Assembly: GCF_009363075.1 (NCBI RefSeq)
Contig: NZ_CP045293.1
Span: forward strand, 4,300,001 to 4,364,000
Source: Paenibacillus guangzhouensis
Lineage (GTDB): Bacteria; Bacillota; Bacilli; Paenibacillales; Paenibacillaceae
Length of the DNA: 64,000 bases
Direction: 5' to 3'
Part shown: piece after piece, positions 9,054 to 18,619 of the stretch
Numbering within the stretch: position 1 is the first letter of the stretch
Layout: every line of letters begins with the position of its first letter
Program-made: the position numbers and the translations under genes
The notes under the pieces: generated by a model
Databases searched by the model: none
What the model saw: the letters and a program-made list of their open reading frames with translations, nothing else
What the model was told of the DNA's origin: nothing

Positions 9054-10802
9054 CTACAAGTCCCCTCCCGATCCTTCTCGAATATTGATTCTAAGCTCTG
9101 CACGCAATCCGCCATGCTGACTTCGTGATACGAACAGCCCGCTGCCCACACCATACTTCAATTGAAGTCGGTTGTTCACGTTAATAAGTCCCGTCTTCTC
9201 CGGCTGTCTCGGCCCATCCCTTAATTGTATCTCTAACTGTTCAATCTGCTCATCCGTAACAAGACGTCCGTTATCCTCGACGGTCATTCGTACGATTCCA
9301 TCTTCAATATTCGCAGCGATATAGAGGACACCGCTACCCATGCCGTCTTCAAATGCATGCTCGAAAATATTCTCGACAATCGGCTGAATGATCAAGCGCG
9401 GTACGGCAACGGTCTTCACATGGTCCGGGATGTCTTCATATTCGTAACGAATGCGATTCGAGAAGCGAATACATTGAATTTCACAATAATCAAGGGCATG
9501 CTGGTATTCCTTGTAGAGCGGCACTTCGTCCGATCCACTACGCGTAATGTACTGATAGTAGCTGCCTAGCTTCTGAGAGAGCTCTGCCGCACTATCGGCG
9601 TCACCAACTTTACACATCATGTAAATATTGAAAAAACTGTTGTAGAGGAAATGAGGATTAATCTGCGATTGCAGCTGCTTGAGCTCTGAATGCTGGATCG
9701 CAATTTTCTGCTCATAATTCTCCTCGATTGATCGCTTCAACCGAAGCGCCATCCGATTGAAGCTATGGAATAAATAGTGAAACTCATCTCTCGTCTTCGA
9801 CTCGATGACGAGGTTGAGGTTGTCCGTCTCCATCATCTGGAATGCCTTCGTAAGCTTCGACAGCGGCCTGTGAATCATGAAATTGACGGAATACGCATAG
9901 AGCAGCAGTACGATGATCGCAACCACAAATAAGGCATAGAACCAGAAGCCGAATTGGCTCAGCGGTCGAGTAATCTCATCGTGGTTCACGTACATGATCA
10001 GCGATAGATTTAAGGAGCTCACCTGATTGGCCGTGATGAAATAGCTTATCCCTCCGATCGGAATCACCCGGGATGTATTCGTAGTCGCATGACTGTCTGC
10101 GTCCAATTGTTCAAGCAGCGGTGTGATGACACGTTGGTCTTCCACCGTCGACAGCACACTGCCGAGCGTCTTACTCCCAAGGAATACTTCGGATTCTTGA
10201 TAAAGCGTCGTGATCTGATGAAGCGCTTCTTGTAGACGAGCAACAGAAATTTCAATATAGGAGATAATGCCAGAGTTATTCTCGCTCTCGATGAAGAAGA
10301 GACGCCCGTCTTTCTGATAGAAGGACGGTTTTGGGGTGTGCTGAATTAATGAAATGATGAACACGGACTCATCATTCGGCGCGTCCGTGACGCCATTCTG
10401 ACTCGAGATCGTCTTGTTGATTTCTTTAATATAGACGCCGGCGTTCACGACGAATTCACTAGAATATTCGATCGCGGATAATCGATCCTTCGTCTGACTA
10501 ATCAACTCGATCAGCGCGTATCCTTCCAACCGGCTCCCTTGGAAGCTCAGCTTCTGAAGATCCTTATCATTGAAAAATTGCAGCTGCTGATTGCGGACAA
10601 AATATAATTCCTTGTCCAATTGCTTCGCATAGAACGAAGCACCTGCTACCGCAGAGTCCGATATTGCGTTCTTCGTAAAGGACATGCCTTTATAATTCAC
10701 CCACATGTTCATCGCAACGAGAGGGATAATAAAAGCTATGAAAACGATTACAATTTTCTGATAGACAAACCACCTCGTCGAACCTGCTGCTTGAATTTTC
10801 AT
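9054..10802 (-). CDS. Membrane sensor histidine kinase (YesM-like)
   Basis: The protein of about 582 residues has a membrane helix at residues 15-35, an extracellular region of about 240 residues, a second helix near 285-305, a HAMP linker, the His_kinase region with phosphoacceptor histidine in SQINPHFLYNSFF, and a C-terminal ATPase domain (IIQPIVENIFEHAF, then the glycine-rich TGLINVNNRLQ). It is the partner of the YesN-like regulator; the stop is immediately followed by the regulator start. The extracellular part probably senses the sugar or a loaded binding protein. I use the ATG at 10802; a GTG one codon earlier is possible. Confidence 0.93.
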   Translation of the reverse strand: MKIQAAGSTRWFVYQKIVIVFIAFIIPLVAMNMWVNYKGMSFTKNAISDSAVAGASFYAKQLDKELYFVRNQQLQFFNDKDLQKLSFQGSRLEGYALIELISQTKDRLSAIEYSSEFVVNAGVYIKEINKTISSQNGVTDAPNDESVFIISLIQHTPKPSFYQKDGRLFFIESENNSGIISYIEISVARLQEALHQITTLYQESEVFLGSKTLGSVLSTVEDQRVITPLLEQLDADSHATTNTSRVIPIGGISYFITANQVSSLNLSLIMYVNHDEITRPLSQFGFWFYALFVVAIIVLLLYAYSVNFMIHRPLSKLTKAFQMMETDNLNLVIESKTRDEFHYLFHSFNRMALRLKRSIEENYEQKIAIQHSELKQLQSQINPHFLYNSFFNIYMMCKVGDADSAAELSQKLGSYYQYITRSGSDEVPLYKEYQHALDYCEIQCIRFSNRIRYEYEDIPDHVKTVAVPRLIIQPIVENIFEHAFEDGMGSGVLYIAANIEDGIVRMTVEDNGRLVTDEQIEQLEIQLRDGPRQPEKTGLINVNNRLQLKYGVGSGLFVSRSQHGGLRAELRINIREGSGGDL

Positions 10803-10940
10803 CACACCTCAGCCCTGCTTTCCTACGATTTTCGAAATCAACTGTGAACTTAATTTACCACTGGAGCTTCGTTTTGAGCAATGGAGAGATGCAAAGAATG
10901 TACGCCTTTCCGCCATCACGTGAAAGAAATCAATTATTTA

Positions 10941-10969
10941 TTGACACTTGCTGCTAGGCGATTTATAAT
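10941..10969 (+). promoter_or_regulatory. Sigma-A promoter for the phosphatase gene
   Basis: A perfect TTGACA and a perfect TATAAT are separated by 17 bases, about 90 bases upstream of the plus-strand gene. The region 10806-10940 lies between the divergent kinase gene and this promoter and shows no other feature I can support. Confidence 0.8.
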
Positions 10970-11057
10970 TTCCACAACAAAACCCACATTAATACAATTA
11001 AATACACAGAAATAACTTGCATTACCTACTCATTCCTTGGAAAAGAGGGCGATTCGC

Positions 11058-11903
11058 ATGGGAGCAATTTATAATCATGTATTTGTCATCGGGCTTGATG
11101 GCGCAGGAAATTTCATTAAAGATACACCGACACCGAACATCCATGGCCTGCTGCAGCAAGGGGCGCTAACCTATCAAGCACAAACGGTTTTTCCTTCGAT
11201 CAGCGCGCAGTGCTGGGGCTCCATGTTCCACGGCGTTGATCCTGATCAGCACCAACTGAATAATGACAAGGCTTCGGATACGCGATTCCCGGAGGATAGT
11301 GCCTATCCTTCCTTCATGAAGCTGATTCGGGAGCAGTATCCGGATGCGAAGTTAGCGGCATTCTCGGAGTGGTCACCGATTAACTACGGGATCATTGAGC
11401 AATCCTGCCAGTTCGAGGATCTCTCCATTCGGTGCCCGGAATTAATTACTACAGCAGCGGATTATATCCGCAATAATCCCGATGTGAAGTGCCTCTATGT
11501 GCAGATCGATAATCCTGACGGCGCAGGCCACGAATTCGGGTATGGCAATCACGTGCCTGAATATTTAGCGAAGATTACGGAAGTCGATGCCTATGTCGGA
11601 TTGCTGATCGATGCGATTCGCGATGCCGGCATCCTCGATGAGAGTCTCATTATCATCACAAGCGATCATGGTGGAGGCGGCGATCACCCGCGTAGTCATG
11701 GCAGCGATCATCCAATGGATATGACGGTCTTCTGGGGCTGTTACGGTAAGTCTGTTGCGCCTGGCACCTGGATCCAGGGTGACGACGTATCGATCAAGGA
11801 TACGGCGCATGTCGTCGCTTACGCACTCGGCATCGAGCCTTGTCCGACGTGGAGCGGCAAAGTGCCTGAAGGGATTTTCACAACGAAGGTAGCTGCGGAA
11901 TAA
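11058..11903 (+). CDS. Alkaline phosphatase / nucleotide pyrophosphatase family protein
   Basis: The protein of about 281 residues belongs to the alkaline phosphatase superfamily (phosphodiesterase branch). The N-terminal VIGLDGAGNF holds the first metal-binding Asp, QTVFPSISAQCWGSMF carries the catalytic Ser/Thr region, and ITSDHGGGGDHPRSHG supplies further Asp/His metal ligands. Such enzymes bind two zinc ions and cleave phosphomonoesters or diesters. No signal peptide is seen, so it is likely cytoplasmic. The start is placed at the ATG at 11058, after AGAGGG; an upstream TTG at 11037 lacks a good site. It is one of few plus-strand genes here and has its own promoter and terminator. Confidence 0.85.
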   Translation: MGAIYNHVFVIGLDGAGNFIKDTPTPNIHGLLQQGALTYQAQTVFPSISAQCWGSMFHGVDPDQHQLNNDKASDTRFPEDSAYPSFMKLIREQYPDAKLAAFSEWSPINYGIIEQSCQFEDLSIRCPELITTAADYIRNNPDVKCLYVQIDNPDGAGHEFGYGNHVPEYLAKITEVDAYVGLLIDAIRDAGILDESLIIITSDHGGGGDHPRSHGSDHPMDMTVFWGCYGKSVAPGTWIQGDDVSIKDTAHVVAYALGIEPCPTWSGKVPEGIFTTKVAAE

Positions 11904-11910
11904 TGACATA

Positions 11911-11952
11911 AGAAGAAGCCAACCATGGACATCATGATTGGCTTCTTCTTCA
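11911..11952. terminator. Bidirectional terminator between convergent genes
   Basis: AAGAAGAAGCCAA pairs perfectly with TTGGCTTCTTCTT around a 15-base loop. It lies between the phosphatase gene (plus) and the beta-helix gene (minus) and can end both transcripts, though the T tracts are interrupted by C. Confidence 0.75.
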
Positions 11953-11971
11953 TTCCATCATCAACGCTAGC

Positions 11972-14860
11972 CTAGATCATCTCTCTAGCGATAATACTCA
12001 GATCGAGAATATTAATAACGCCATCTCCATTCAGATCGATATGCTTCACAAGATGCCAGCCGGAATCCTCGCTTGTCTTCCCATAATGGACTGCAGCAAT
12101 AGCGATATCCCCAATACTCACTTTACCGTCATGGTTCAGGTCCGCGGCGACGATGCCCGTTCCTGATTCGGTCTGAACATGTAGGGAAGATAAAGCTGCT
12201 TGCAGCTCTCTTCCTTGCGCATCACCGAGCAAAGCATTCGTAATCGAGAATTGGCTCGGCGTGTTCTGCTGCGATATGGCTGTGAAGGTAAGCTCGAGCA
12301 CCTGGGCATTCCCTTGAATCGCATGCGCTCCGCCTTGACTTGCTATCAGAAATCGCACATGTCCTGGTGTAGGATGGACAGACTTTATAATCTCCACACC
12401 ATCAGCTGCAGATTTAGCCGACACCAACTCAAATATTTGCGGGTCGTATGTCAGAGAGATATCTTGCGCATACACAGCATCCTTCACATTCTGCATCCCG
12501 ACGCGGATTTGAAACGGCTGATTCACCTTTACGGACGCCGGCCCGCTCAATGCAGTTGATAAGCTGCGCTCCGGTTGTGGAAGCGCAGCTAGAGCGGCCT
12601 CCGCATCGGTCAATCTCGTAATATCCCCCACGAGCGCTCGCTGTACATCGGTCAATGCAAGGTAGGCCGCTCTCGCCGCTTGGATAGCCGATGCGTCATC
12701 GAGCGTGACCGCCGCTGGAGCCGGCAGCACCGCGATCGCGTCCCGGACTGCCTTCGCTGCTGCTTGATCGGCTGAGCCCTGATAGTAAAGCTCCAGTTCA
12801 TTGATGGCAAAATTCCCCCATTTCAAATTCGAGCCGTTGATTTTCAGACGGAATTTCTTCGCGGAGGTCGAACTGAAATCCACGCTCTGGGTTTCATTCG
12901 TCACATCGCTATACTTCCACACCCACTGCACATTGCTCTTGATCGGCACCCATGCTGTTCCGTTATAAGCTTCCAGATCGAACTTCGTGACGCCCTGCCC
13001 CGTCCCGAAGCGTGTCACAATCTTCAAGTTGTTCGCGGTCACCGCCTTCGTGCCGAAATCTAGCGTAATATAGTTCGGGAAGGTCACACCCTCATCCACA
13101 CTTGACCATGCATTCGAGTAATTACTGTCCGTCATACTTTGAGTCGAGCCATTGTTCAAGGTAGCAACCGTTGTGCTGACCGTTGCCAGCGGCGCTAAGT
13201 TCCCAGGCGCAGGCTTCGGCTGCTCCGGCATCGGTGTAATCGGCGCCGGAACGAATACGATCGGCGTCTTGCCTGTCGCCGGCGGCACCGAGCCTTGATA
13301 TTCGTAAGCTCCTATGTCTGGATCACCGTTGTATAAGGTATTGCCGAAATAATCTCGCCCTCCATTATTGGCAATCGGAACACCTGCGCCGATCAGCGGC
13401 GAGTCTGGCTGTAGCTTATATCCGTCAAGCGTATTCATGCCGTTGCCGCCACTGCCCGGATTCACGAATTTCGGATTCGCCGTAATCTTGTGCGCATCCG
13501 AGGCGACTACCGTATTACCGCCAAAATACGCGTTGGAATCGAAGGTTTGCCCTGTTAAATTCCAACCCCGGTCTCCCACGCTGTAGTAGACGTTATTATA
13601 GTTCTTAATATTTTTGGGAGCGCCCGATGATTTCGTGAAATAATCGCTCATGACCGGATTCCCTGATGCCGCGCCAACATAGACCGTATTATTGTAATTG
13701 TAGACCGTGTCGATCGAACCGCTGTAGCGGAAAATATGATTCTTATCATTCTGACTGATATTATAGCGAACAATCGTATTCGTCGTGTAATACGTATCAT
13801 TCACGAATAGCATGAAGCCGCCTGCGTTGTCATGACTATAATTATATTGAACGAGAGAGCCGATATTCCCTGCGTCCACGTCGAATCCCTCGCCATCCAT
13901 TTCCCCATGATGGCTCCCGAAGGATTCATTGAATTGCACCACGTTATTGTCCGCATAGGCCCACCAGATGGACGCATTCGTCGCCAGATACGTCGCTTCT
14001 TGCACCGTATTCCGTTCAATAATCGCCCCATCCGTCACGTTCCATGCGATCCCTCCTGTCGCAGGACGAACGATTGTATTATTGGATATTTTCAAATTCG
14101 TGGTCGGCGTCCAAGGCCCGTACGGCTTCGGTACCCACTCCCAAAGGTCGCTCATGCCGTATCGAAGAATACAATTCGAGCCAACATAGATCCCGTAAGC
14201 ATCAACATCGGTTAATGTATTGCCATCGATGAGTACGTCATTAAAAGCGCTCGGTACATAAGAACCAACCGAATCGAAAATAATCCCTCCTGCACGCGTT
14301 GTATATACCCCATCAACATCATGAATGTTAAGATTTCGAATGTAGATATGATTCAAGATGCCGCTCTCTTCATTCAAGATGTACACGCCGCGACGCTCGC
14401 CACGAGCCCCTTGCCAATCTCTAGTGAAAGGCTCTGATGATGGATTCGTAATTTCCAGATTGCTGATTTCCCAATACTCCTGATTCTTCAAGAAGACCGT
14501 CTGCAGTTCACTCGTCACCCCCGTGATCAGGGGCTTATTCCCCGTGCCGTATTGGTCAATCAGGATCGGGCTGCCATTCACGCCGGATCCTTTCGGCCAA
14601 AGTTGGCCTTGCCAGGAACCTCCTGCCTTGAACAATATTTTGTCCCCCGGCGCAAATGTTGTCGCATTCACCTTGGTGAGTGTCTTCCAAGGCGTCCCGG
14701 TACTTGTCCCGTTCGCACTGTCATTCCCATTCACGTTATCCACGAAATAGGTCGTCCCTGCAGCCGCCTTCGCATCTCGCGGGGCAATGGCAACGATACT
14801 GAAGAGCATGGTCATAACGGTGACCAGGCTCATCGTTCGTTGCATGGTACGTCTGAACAT
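11972..14860 (-). CDS. Exported beta-helix protein with discoidin, cohesin and dockerin parts
   Basis: The 962-residue protein has a signal peptide (residues 1-33, ending DAKA). Residues 34-520 form a right-handed parallel beta-helix (TYFVDNVNGNDSANGTSTGTP start; repeated N-rich turns), a fold of polysaccharide lyases and related enzymes. A proline-rich linker leads to a discoidin (F5/8 type C) domain near 555-690, a helical linker ('LTDVQRALVGDI'), a cohesin-like domain (about 765-895, starting LSGPASVKVNQPFQIRV) and a C-terminal dockerin with two calcium loops (DLNHDGKVSIGD and DLNGDGVINILD). It probably binds or cleaves a plant or algal polysaccharide outside the cell. The parvulin-like gene upstream may help fold it. 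Confidence 0.85.
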   Translation of the reverse strand: MFRRTMQRTMSLVTVMTMLFSIVAIAPRDAKAAAGTTYFVDNVNGNDSANGTSTGTPWKTLTKVNATTFAPGDKILFKAGGSWQGQLWPKGSGVNGSPILIDQYGTGNKPLITGVTSELQTVFLKNQEYWEISNLEITNPSSEPFTRDWQGARGERRGVYILNEESGILNHIYIRNLNIHDVDGVYTTRAGGIIFDSVGSYVPSAFNDVLIDGNTLTDVDAYGIYVGSNCILRYGMSDLWEWVPKPYGPWTPTTNLKISNNTIVRPATGGIAWNVTDGAIIERNTVQEATYLATNASIWWAYADNNVVQFNESFGSHHGEMDGEGFDVDAGNIGSLVQYNYSHDNAGGFMLFVNDTYYTTNTIVRYNISQNDKNHIFRYSGSIDTVYNYNNTVYVGAASGNPVMSDYFTKSSGAPKNIKNYNNVYYSVGDRGWNLTGQTFDSNAYFGGNTVVASDAHKITANPKFVNPGSGGNGMNTLDGYKLQPDSPLIGAGVPIANNGGRDYFGNTLYNGDPDIGAYEYQGSVPPATGKTPIVFVPAPITPMPEQPKPAPGNLAPLATVSTTVATLNNGSTQSMTDSNYSNAWSSVDEGVTFPNYITLDFGTKAVTANNLKIVTRFGTGQGVTKFDLEAYNGTAWVPIKSNVQWVWKYSDVTNETQSVDFSSTSAKKFRLKINGSNLKWGNFAINELELYYQGSADQAAAKAVRDAIAVLPAPAAVTLDDASAIQAARAAYLALTDVQRALVGDITRLTDAEAALAALPQPERSLSTALSGPASVKVNQPFQIRVGMQNVKDAVYAQDISLTYDPQIFELVSAKSAADGVEIIKSVHPTPGHVRFLIASQGGAHAIQGNAQVLELTFTAISQQNTPSQFSITNALLGDAQGRELQAALSSLHVQTESGTGIVAADLNHDGKVSIGDIAIAAVHYGKTSEDSGWHLVKHIDLNGDGVINILDLSIIAREMI

Positions 14861-14947
14861 CAGTCATCTTCCTTCCACATTTTATGTATGCAGCACTTCA
14901 ACAGCGAACGGTTGAAGTAGTTACACCCGAAAGGACTGCCACTTAGA

Positions 14948-16039
14948 TCACTGGATTTGAACGGATTGCATTTGCTTGTCATTCACCTGTATGTCTGCCG
15001 TTGTCATCCTTTCATATATCATGGATTCGTACTCCTGCTGTATCAGGTCTTGCAGCACTTGTTCTTTCACTTGTTCATAAGGTAGATATTCCGCATTTGG
15101 CTCTACCCGCTCAATACATTTTAGGAGATGATAGCTGCCATTCTCTTCGATGATCTGGCTGATGGCATCTACAGGGAGCTTCACTGCAGCTTGCGCTATG
15201 GGGCTTCTAGCATTACGACGTTCATCGCCCAAGTGTATCGTCAGCTCTAACGCCGTGTCTTGTGGGTTATACACTGCGGCTATTTCTTCAAAATCGCCGC
15301 CAAATTGCAGCTTGGCCGCTGCCTCTTCAAGCTGTTGTTTGATTTCTTGTTGAAGTGATGGATCGGTATGATGGTTGGAATCTAGGAAGGAACGCGAGAT
15401 GCGTTGGATCTTAACGAGGCCTGGGGTCAGATAGCGTTCGGCTTTATGCTGCTCATAAAATTGTTTTGGAAGAGATTCATTCTGCTGTAATACGGTCTGC
15501 AGCATCTGCCGCTTTGCCGCAAGCGTTACGTTCGATATCACATATTCAAAATAAGAGTCTTCATCGTATTGCGCGGGTCCGTATACCACTTGATTGTTGC
15601 TGATGGCTTGCGCTCTCCGCTGATTCTCTTGCTGTAACTGCTGCAGGAACCCTTGATAACTTACCTCTTGCAGAGCACCTCGTTCCTTCGCCAGCAGCTG
15701 TCTCACCTTGATACGCACACTCTCTTCGAGCGCTTTCTTCTTCAGCATCTCTGCCGGAATCTCGCCGTGGAAAGCGGTGGTCCAGAATTGTTTTGTCTGC
15801 TCTGCGTGATAGGTATTTTGAAAATAATGAATGACCTGAGATTTATTCAGTCGAATCGCTCGATTGAATTCCGCGATGCTGATTGGCACACCATTGACAG
15901 TCGCAATGGCATCCTCCGCTTGATCTGGCGCTGACCAGGCCCCGCGAGCGAAAGCCGCTGTAACTCCTGTCGTAAGTAATATCACGATGGCGAGCAGGAA
16001 CCGTCTATACTTCGATCGTCTGGAACGGACTCTCTTCAT
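14948..16039 (-). CDS. Parvulin-like peptidyl-prolyl isomerase, membrane-anchored or exported
   Basis: The 363-residue protein has a basic N-terminus, one hydrophobic segment (residues 13-31, FLLAIVILLTTGVTAAFARG) and a SurA/PrsA-type N-terminal chaperone region (ATVNGVPISIAEFNRAI). The C-terminal region (about 210-330) resembles a divergent rotamase domain, with GGDFEEIAAVYNP and a GSYHLLKCIERVEP strand. There is no lipobox, unlike PrsA. It lies 87 bases upstream of the large exported beta-helix protein on the same strand, suggesting a dedicated foldase for that protein (inference). Catalytic residues are poorly conserved, so it may be only a chaperone. Confidence 0.75.
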   Translation of the reverse strand: MKRVRSRRSKYRRFLLAIVILLTTGVTAAFARGAWSAPDQAEDAIATVNGVPISIAEFNRAIRLNKSQVIHYFQNTYHAEQTKQFWTTAFHGEIPAEMLKKKALEESVRIKVRQLLAKERGALQEVSYQGFLQQLQQENQRRAQAISNNQVVYGPAQYDEDSYFEYVISNVTLAAKRQMLQTVLQQNESLPKQFYEQHKAERYLTPGLVKIQRISRSFLDSNHHTDPSLQQEIKQQLEEAAAKLQFGGDFEEIAAVYNPQDTALELTIHLGDERRNARSPIAQAAVKLPVDAISQIIEENGSYHLLKCIERVEPNAEYLPYEQVKEQVLQDLIQQEYESMIYERMTTADIQVNDKQMQSVQIQ

Positions 16040-16159
16040 CCTATCCTCCTTTGTGAAACGCTTACATAGATTTAATACAAATTGTAAGCCGATGCTGCTG
16101 ACGAAACAATTTCGATTCCTTTACATTCTCTTTCATTTTTTTTACCTTGAACATTGAAG

Positions 16160-16192
16160 AAGCCCCGCGCTTCGAGGAAGAGCAGGGCTTGG
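16160..16192 (-). terminator. Intrinsic terminator after the second GH65 gene
   Basis: On the minus strand AAGCCCTGC...GCGGGGCTT forms a GC-rich hairpin followed by a short CTTC/T-rich tract. It sits just downstream of the GH65 stop codon at 16217. Confidence 0.6.
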
Positions 16193-16216
16193 CTTTTATT
16201 CCACTCACCTATTTCG

Positions 16217-18526
16217 TTATGACTTGCTTATCTCGCAAACCCGCTCCGACTCGAGCATGAACGATTGCTCCCCGTGCCGCAGCTCCACAGGACACCCTTC
16301 GATCAATCGATACGTCGTCTGCTCCTTCGTTACGGATACCTCGACAAGGCTGCCGTGGAAGAGAACGCGGAACGTATAGCTCGTCCAAGCGGACGGAATT
16401 GTCGGGTTGAACGTAATGACTTCCTCGTCATGTCGCATGCCAGCGAAGCCGTTCACGATCGTCAGCCAGCTGCCGGCCATCGATGCGGAGTGGATGCCGT
16501 CCTTCACGTTGTTATGATAGTCGTCGAGGTCCATCCGTGCCGATTGCATAAAGTATTGGTACGCTTTCTCGATCTCGCCCAGCTCCGCGCCGACAATCGC
16601 ATAGATGCTCGCGGACAACGAAGAGTCATGCGTCGTTAGCGGTTCGTAATACTTGTAATTGACGACCTTCTCTTCGCGCGTGAAGCGATGGCCTTGAAGA
16701 TACATCGCCAGGACGAGATCTGCCTGCTTCAATACTTGGTATTTGTAGATAACCATCGGGTGGAAGTGCAGCAGCAGCGGATACTTCTCGCGCGGCGTAT
16801 TCGCGAAATCCCACGGCGCCTTCTCCAAGAAGCTGTCGTCTTGCCCGATCAGCTGGCCCACGCGGTGAATATACATTTGTTCCGCCATCGTGGTCCATGC
16901 CTCGAGTTCACGCTCCTCCAGCCCGTATCTCGCTTGCACGCCTTGCCAAGCCGCCGTCTGCTCCAGCTTGCGGAGCGACTTCACCGTGAACTCGAATTGG
17001 TCCTTCACCATCAGGTTCGTGTAGGCATTGTTGTTCACCATTGCCGTGTATTCGTCCGGTCCAGTTACGCCGTTGATGCAGAAGCCTTTGCCTTCGATCC
17101 AATCCCCGGCATCCGCGAAGAAGCGGCAGGTCTCGACGAGAATGTCCAAGCCTTCTTGAAGGAGGTAGTCTTCATCTCGTGTCACCTCCACATACTTCTT
17201 CACCGCATACGCGATGTCCGCATTAATATGCAGCTGTGCGGAGCCCGCCGGATAATACGGCGACGTCTCTTCGCCGTCAATCGTTCTCCATGCGTATAGC
17301 GCTCCTTCGTACCCCAGTTCGGCTGCTCTTGCTTTGGCTTTCGGCAAAATCGAATGGCGATACTTCAGCAGCTGACGTGAAATTTCGGGACGGTTATATA
17401 GGAAGAAAGGCAGGATATACGTCTCCGTATCCCAGAAATAATGGCCTTCATAGCCTTCGCCGGTAATCCCTTTCGCCCCAATGTTCGTCTTCCCGTCGCG
17501 TCCAACCGATTGGAACAAGTGATAAGCATTGAATCGGAGTCCTTGCTGCAGGAGTTCGTCGCCTTCCACCGATACGTCGGCCACTTGCCAGAAGTCGGCT
17601 AGAATCTCTTCTTGACGCTCACGGAACCAGTTATACCCCTTCGCCTTCGCATCCGTTAACGCTGTAACGGCCATCGGCCAGAGCTCGGCTTCCTCATAAT
17701 CCTTCGAAGCGAAGTACGCGATGTACTTATCCAGCACAACCGCTTGATCCGGCGCTGCTTCGCAGCGATAGCGAAGTTCGATTAGCTGCCCTTGCTCGTG
17801 ACATGCGGATTCGTGTTCTACGTTCAGCGCATGGTTCACCGCCGAGACTAAAACGAATTTCGTATTCTTCGTCCGCTGCGCCGTGCCGTGAATCGCGCCG
17901 TCTGCTCGCAGCCCCTCGGTCAGGAGCACTTGCCCCGCGAAGCCGGAGCCTGTACGCGGATCACCCATCGTCACTTGATTCGTCACTTCGCCATTCAGCG
18001 TCGAGACGAACTCCATTTGTGCTGCTGCACTCCGTACTTTCGCTTCATACCGGATCAATGCCATATGCTTATTCACAAATGATGCCATCCGCTCGATGCG
18101 CAGCTCGACCTGCTTCCCTTGCCGTGTCTCCCAGACGATCTCACGGGTCATCACGCCCTGCTTCATGTGCAATTGACGCTTGTAATCGATGATCTTCGAT
18201 TGCAGCACATCGAACTTCTCACCGTCGACCCAGAGGCTAATGCCTTTCGCGTCTGCGACATTGAGCATCGTCTGACGGTTCTTCGCGTAACCGAATGCTT
18301 CTTCTCCATATTGGATCGGCGTTGAATCATAGAACCCGTTCAAGTACGTTCCATTCAAGGAGTAGCCCTCCGGACCACTATATCCTTCTTCGGTATTCCC
18401 CCGCATGCCGATATAGCCATTCGCCACCGCGAATACCGTCTCGCAGCGCTGATTATGCGCCAGATTTACTTCTGTCTCCGTAATCGTCCACGGTTCTTGT
18501 GGAAATATAACTTTCCCTTGATGCAT
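16217..18526 (-). CDS. GH65 disaccharide phosphorylase, distal copy
   Basis: The protein of about 769 residues shows the GH65 order: N-terminal beta-sandwich, helical linker, (alpha/alpha)6 barrel and a C-terminal beta-sheet domain. Diagnostic motifs are GEGYEGHYFWDTETYILPF, the catalytic acid Glu in VTGPDEY (about residue 492) and THDSSLSASIY. GH65 phosphorylases split alpha-glucosides (maltose, trehalose, kojibiose, nigerose and others) with phosphate, giving beta-glucose-1-phosphate, the substrate of PgmB encoded upstream. The loop after DGEETSPYYPAG does not match the CHNEWEI loop of classical maltose phosphorylases as I recall it, so specificity is open. Start at the ATG at 18526, after GGAGAGGTGG. 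A terminator lies between pgmB and this gene. Confidence 0.88.
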   Translation of the reverse strand: MHQGKVIFPQEPWTITETEVNLAHNQRCETVFAVANGYIGMRGNTEEGYSGPEGYSLNGTYLNGFYDSTPIQYGEEAFGYAKNRQTMLNVADAKGISLWVDGEKFDVLQSKIIDYKRQLHMKQGVMTREIVWETRQGKQVELRIERMASFVNKHMALIRYEAKVRSAAAQMEFVSTLNGEVTNQVTMGDPRTGSGFAGQVLLTEGLRADGAIHGTAQRTKNTKFVLVSAVNHALNVEHESACHEQGQLIELRYRCEAAPDQAVVLDKYIAYFASKDYEEAELWPMAVTALTDAKAKGYNWFRERQEEILADFWQVADVSVEGDELLQQGLRFNAYHLFQSVGRDGKTNIGAKGITGEGYEGHYFWDTETYILPFFLYNRPEISRQLLKYRHSILPKAKARAAELGYEGALYAWRTIDGEETSPYYPAGSAQLHINADIAYAVKKYVEVTRDEDYLLQEGLDILVETCRFFADAGDWIEGKGFCINGVTGPDEYTAMVNNNAYTNLMVKDQFEFTVKSLRKLEQTAAWQGVQARYGLEERELEAWTTMAEQMYIHRVGQLIGQDDSFLEKAPWDFANTPREKYPLLLHFHPMVIYKYQVLKQADLVLAMYLQGHRFTREEKVVNYKYYEPLTTHDSSLSASIYAIVGAELGEIEKAYQYFMQSARMDLDDYHNNVKDGIHSASMAGSWLTIVNGFAGMRHDEEVITFNPTIPSAWTSYTFRVLFHGSLVEVSVTKEQTTYRLIEGCPVELRHGEQSFMLESERVCEISKS

Positions 18527-18585
18527 GTTGTCGCCCACCTCTCCTAATTACCCCCACAAACTTATCCATTCTATTATTATCAGAA

Positions 18586-18609
18586 AAAAAGAGCCCGGAT
18601 CGGCTCTTC
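18586..18609 (-). terminator. Hairpin between pgmB and the distal GH65 gene (possible attenuator)
   Basis: On the minus strand AAGAGCC-GATCC-GGGCTCTT is followed directly by seven T, a good intrinsic terminator. No convincing promoter follows before the GH65 start at 18526, so that gene probably depends on read-through. Confidence 0.7.
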
Positions 18610-18619
18610 CCTTTCTATT

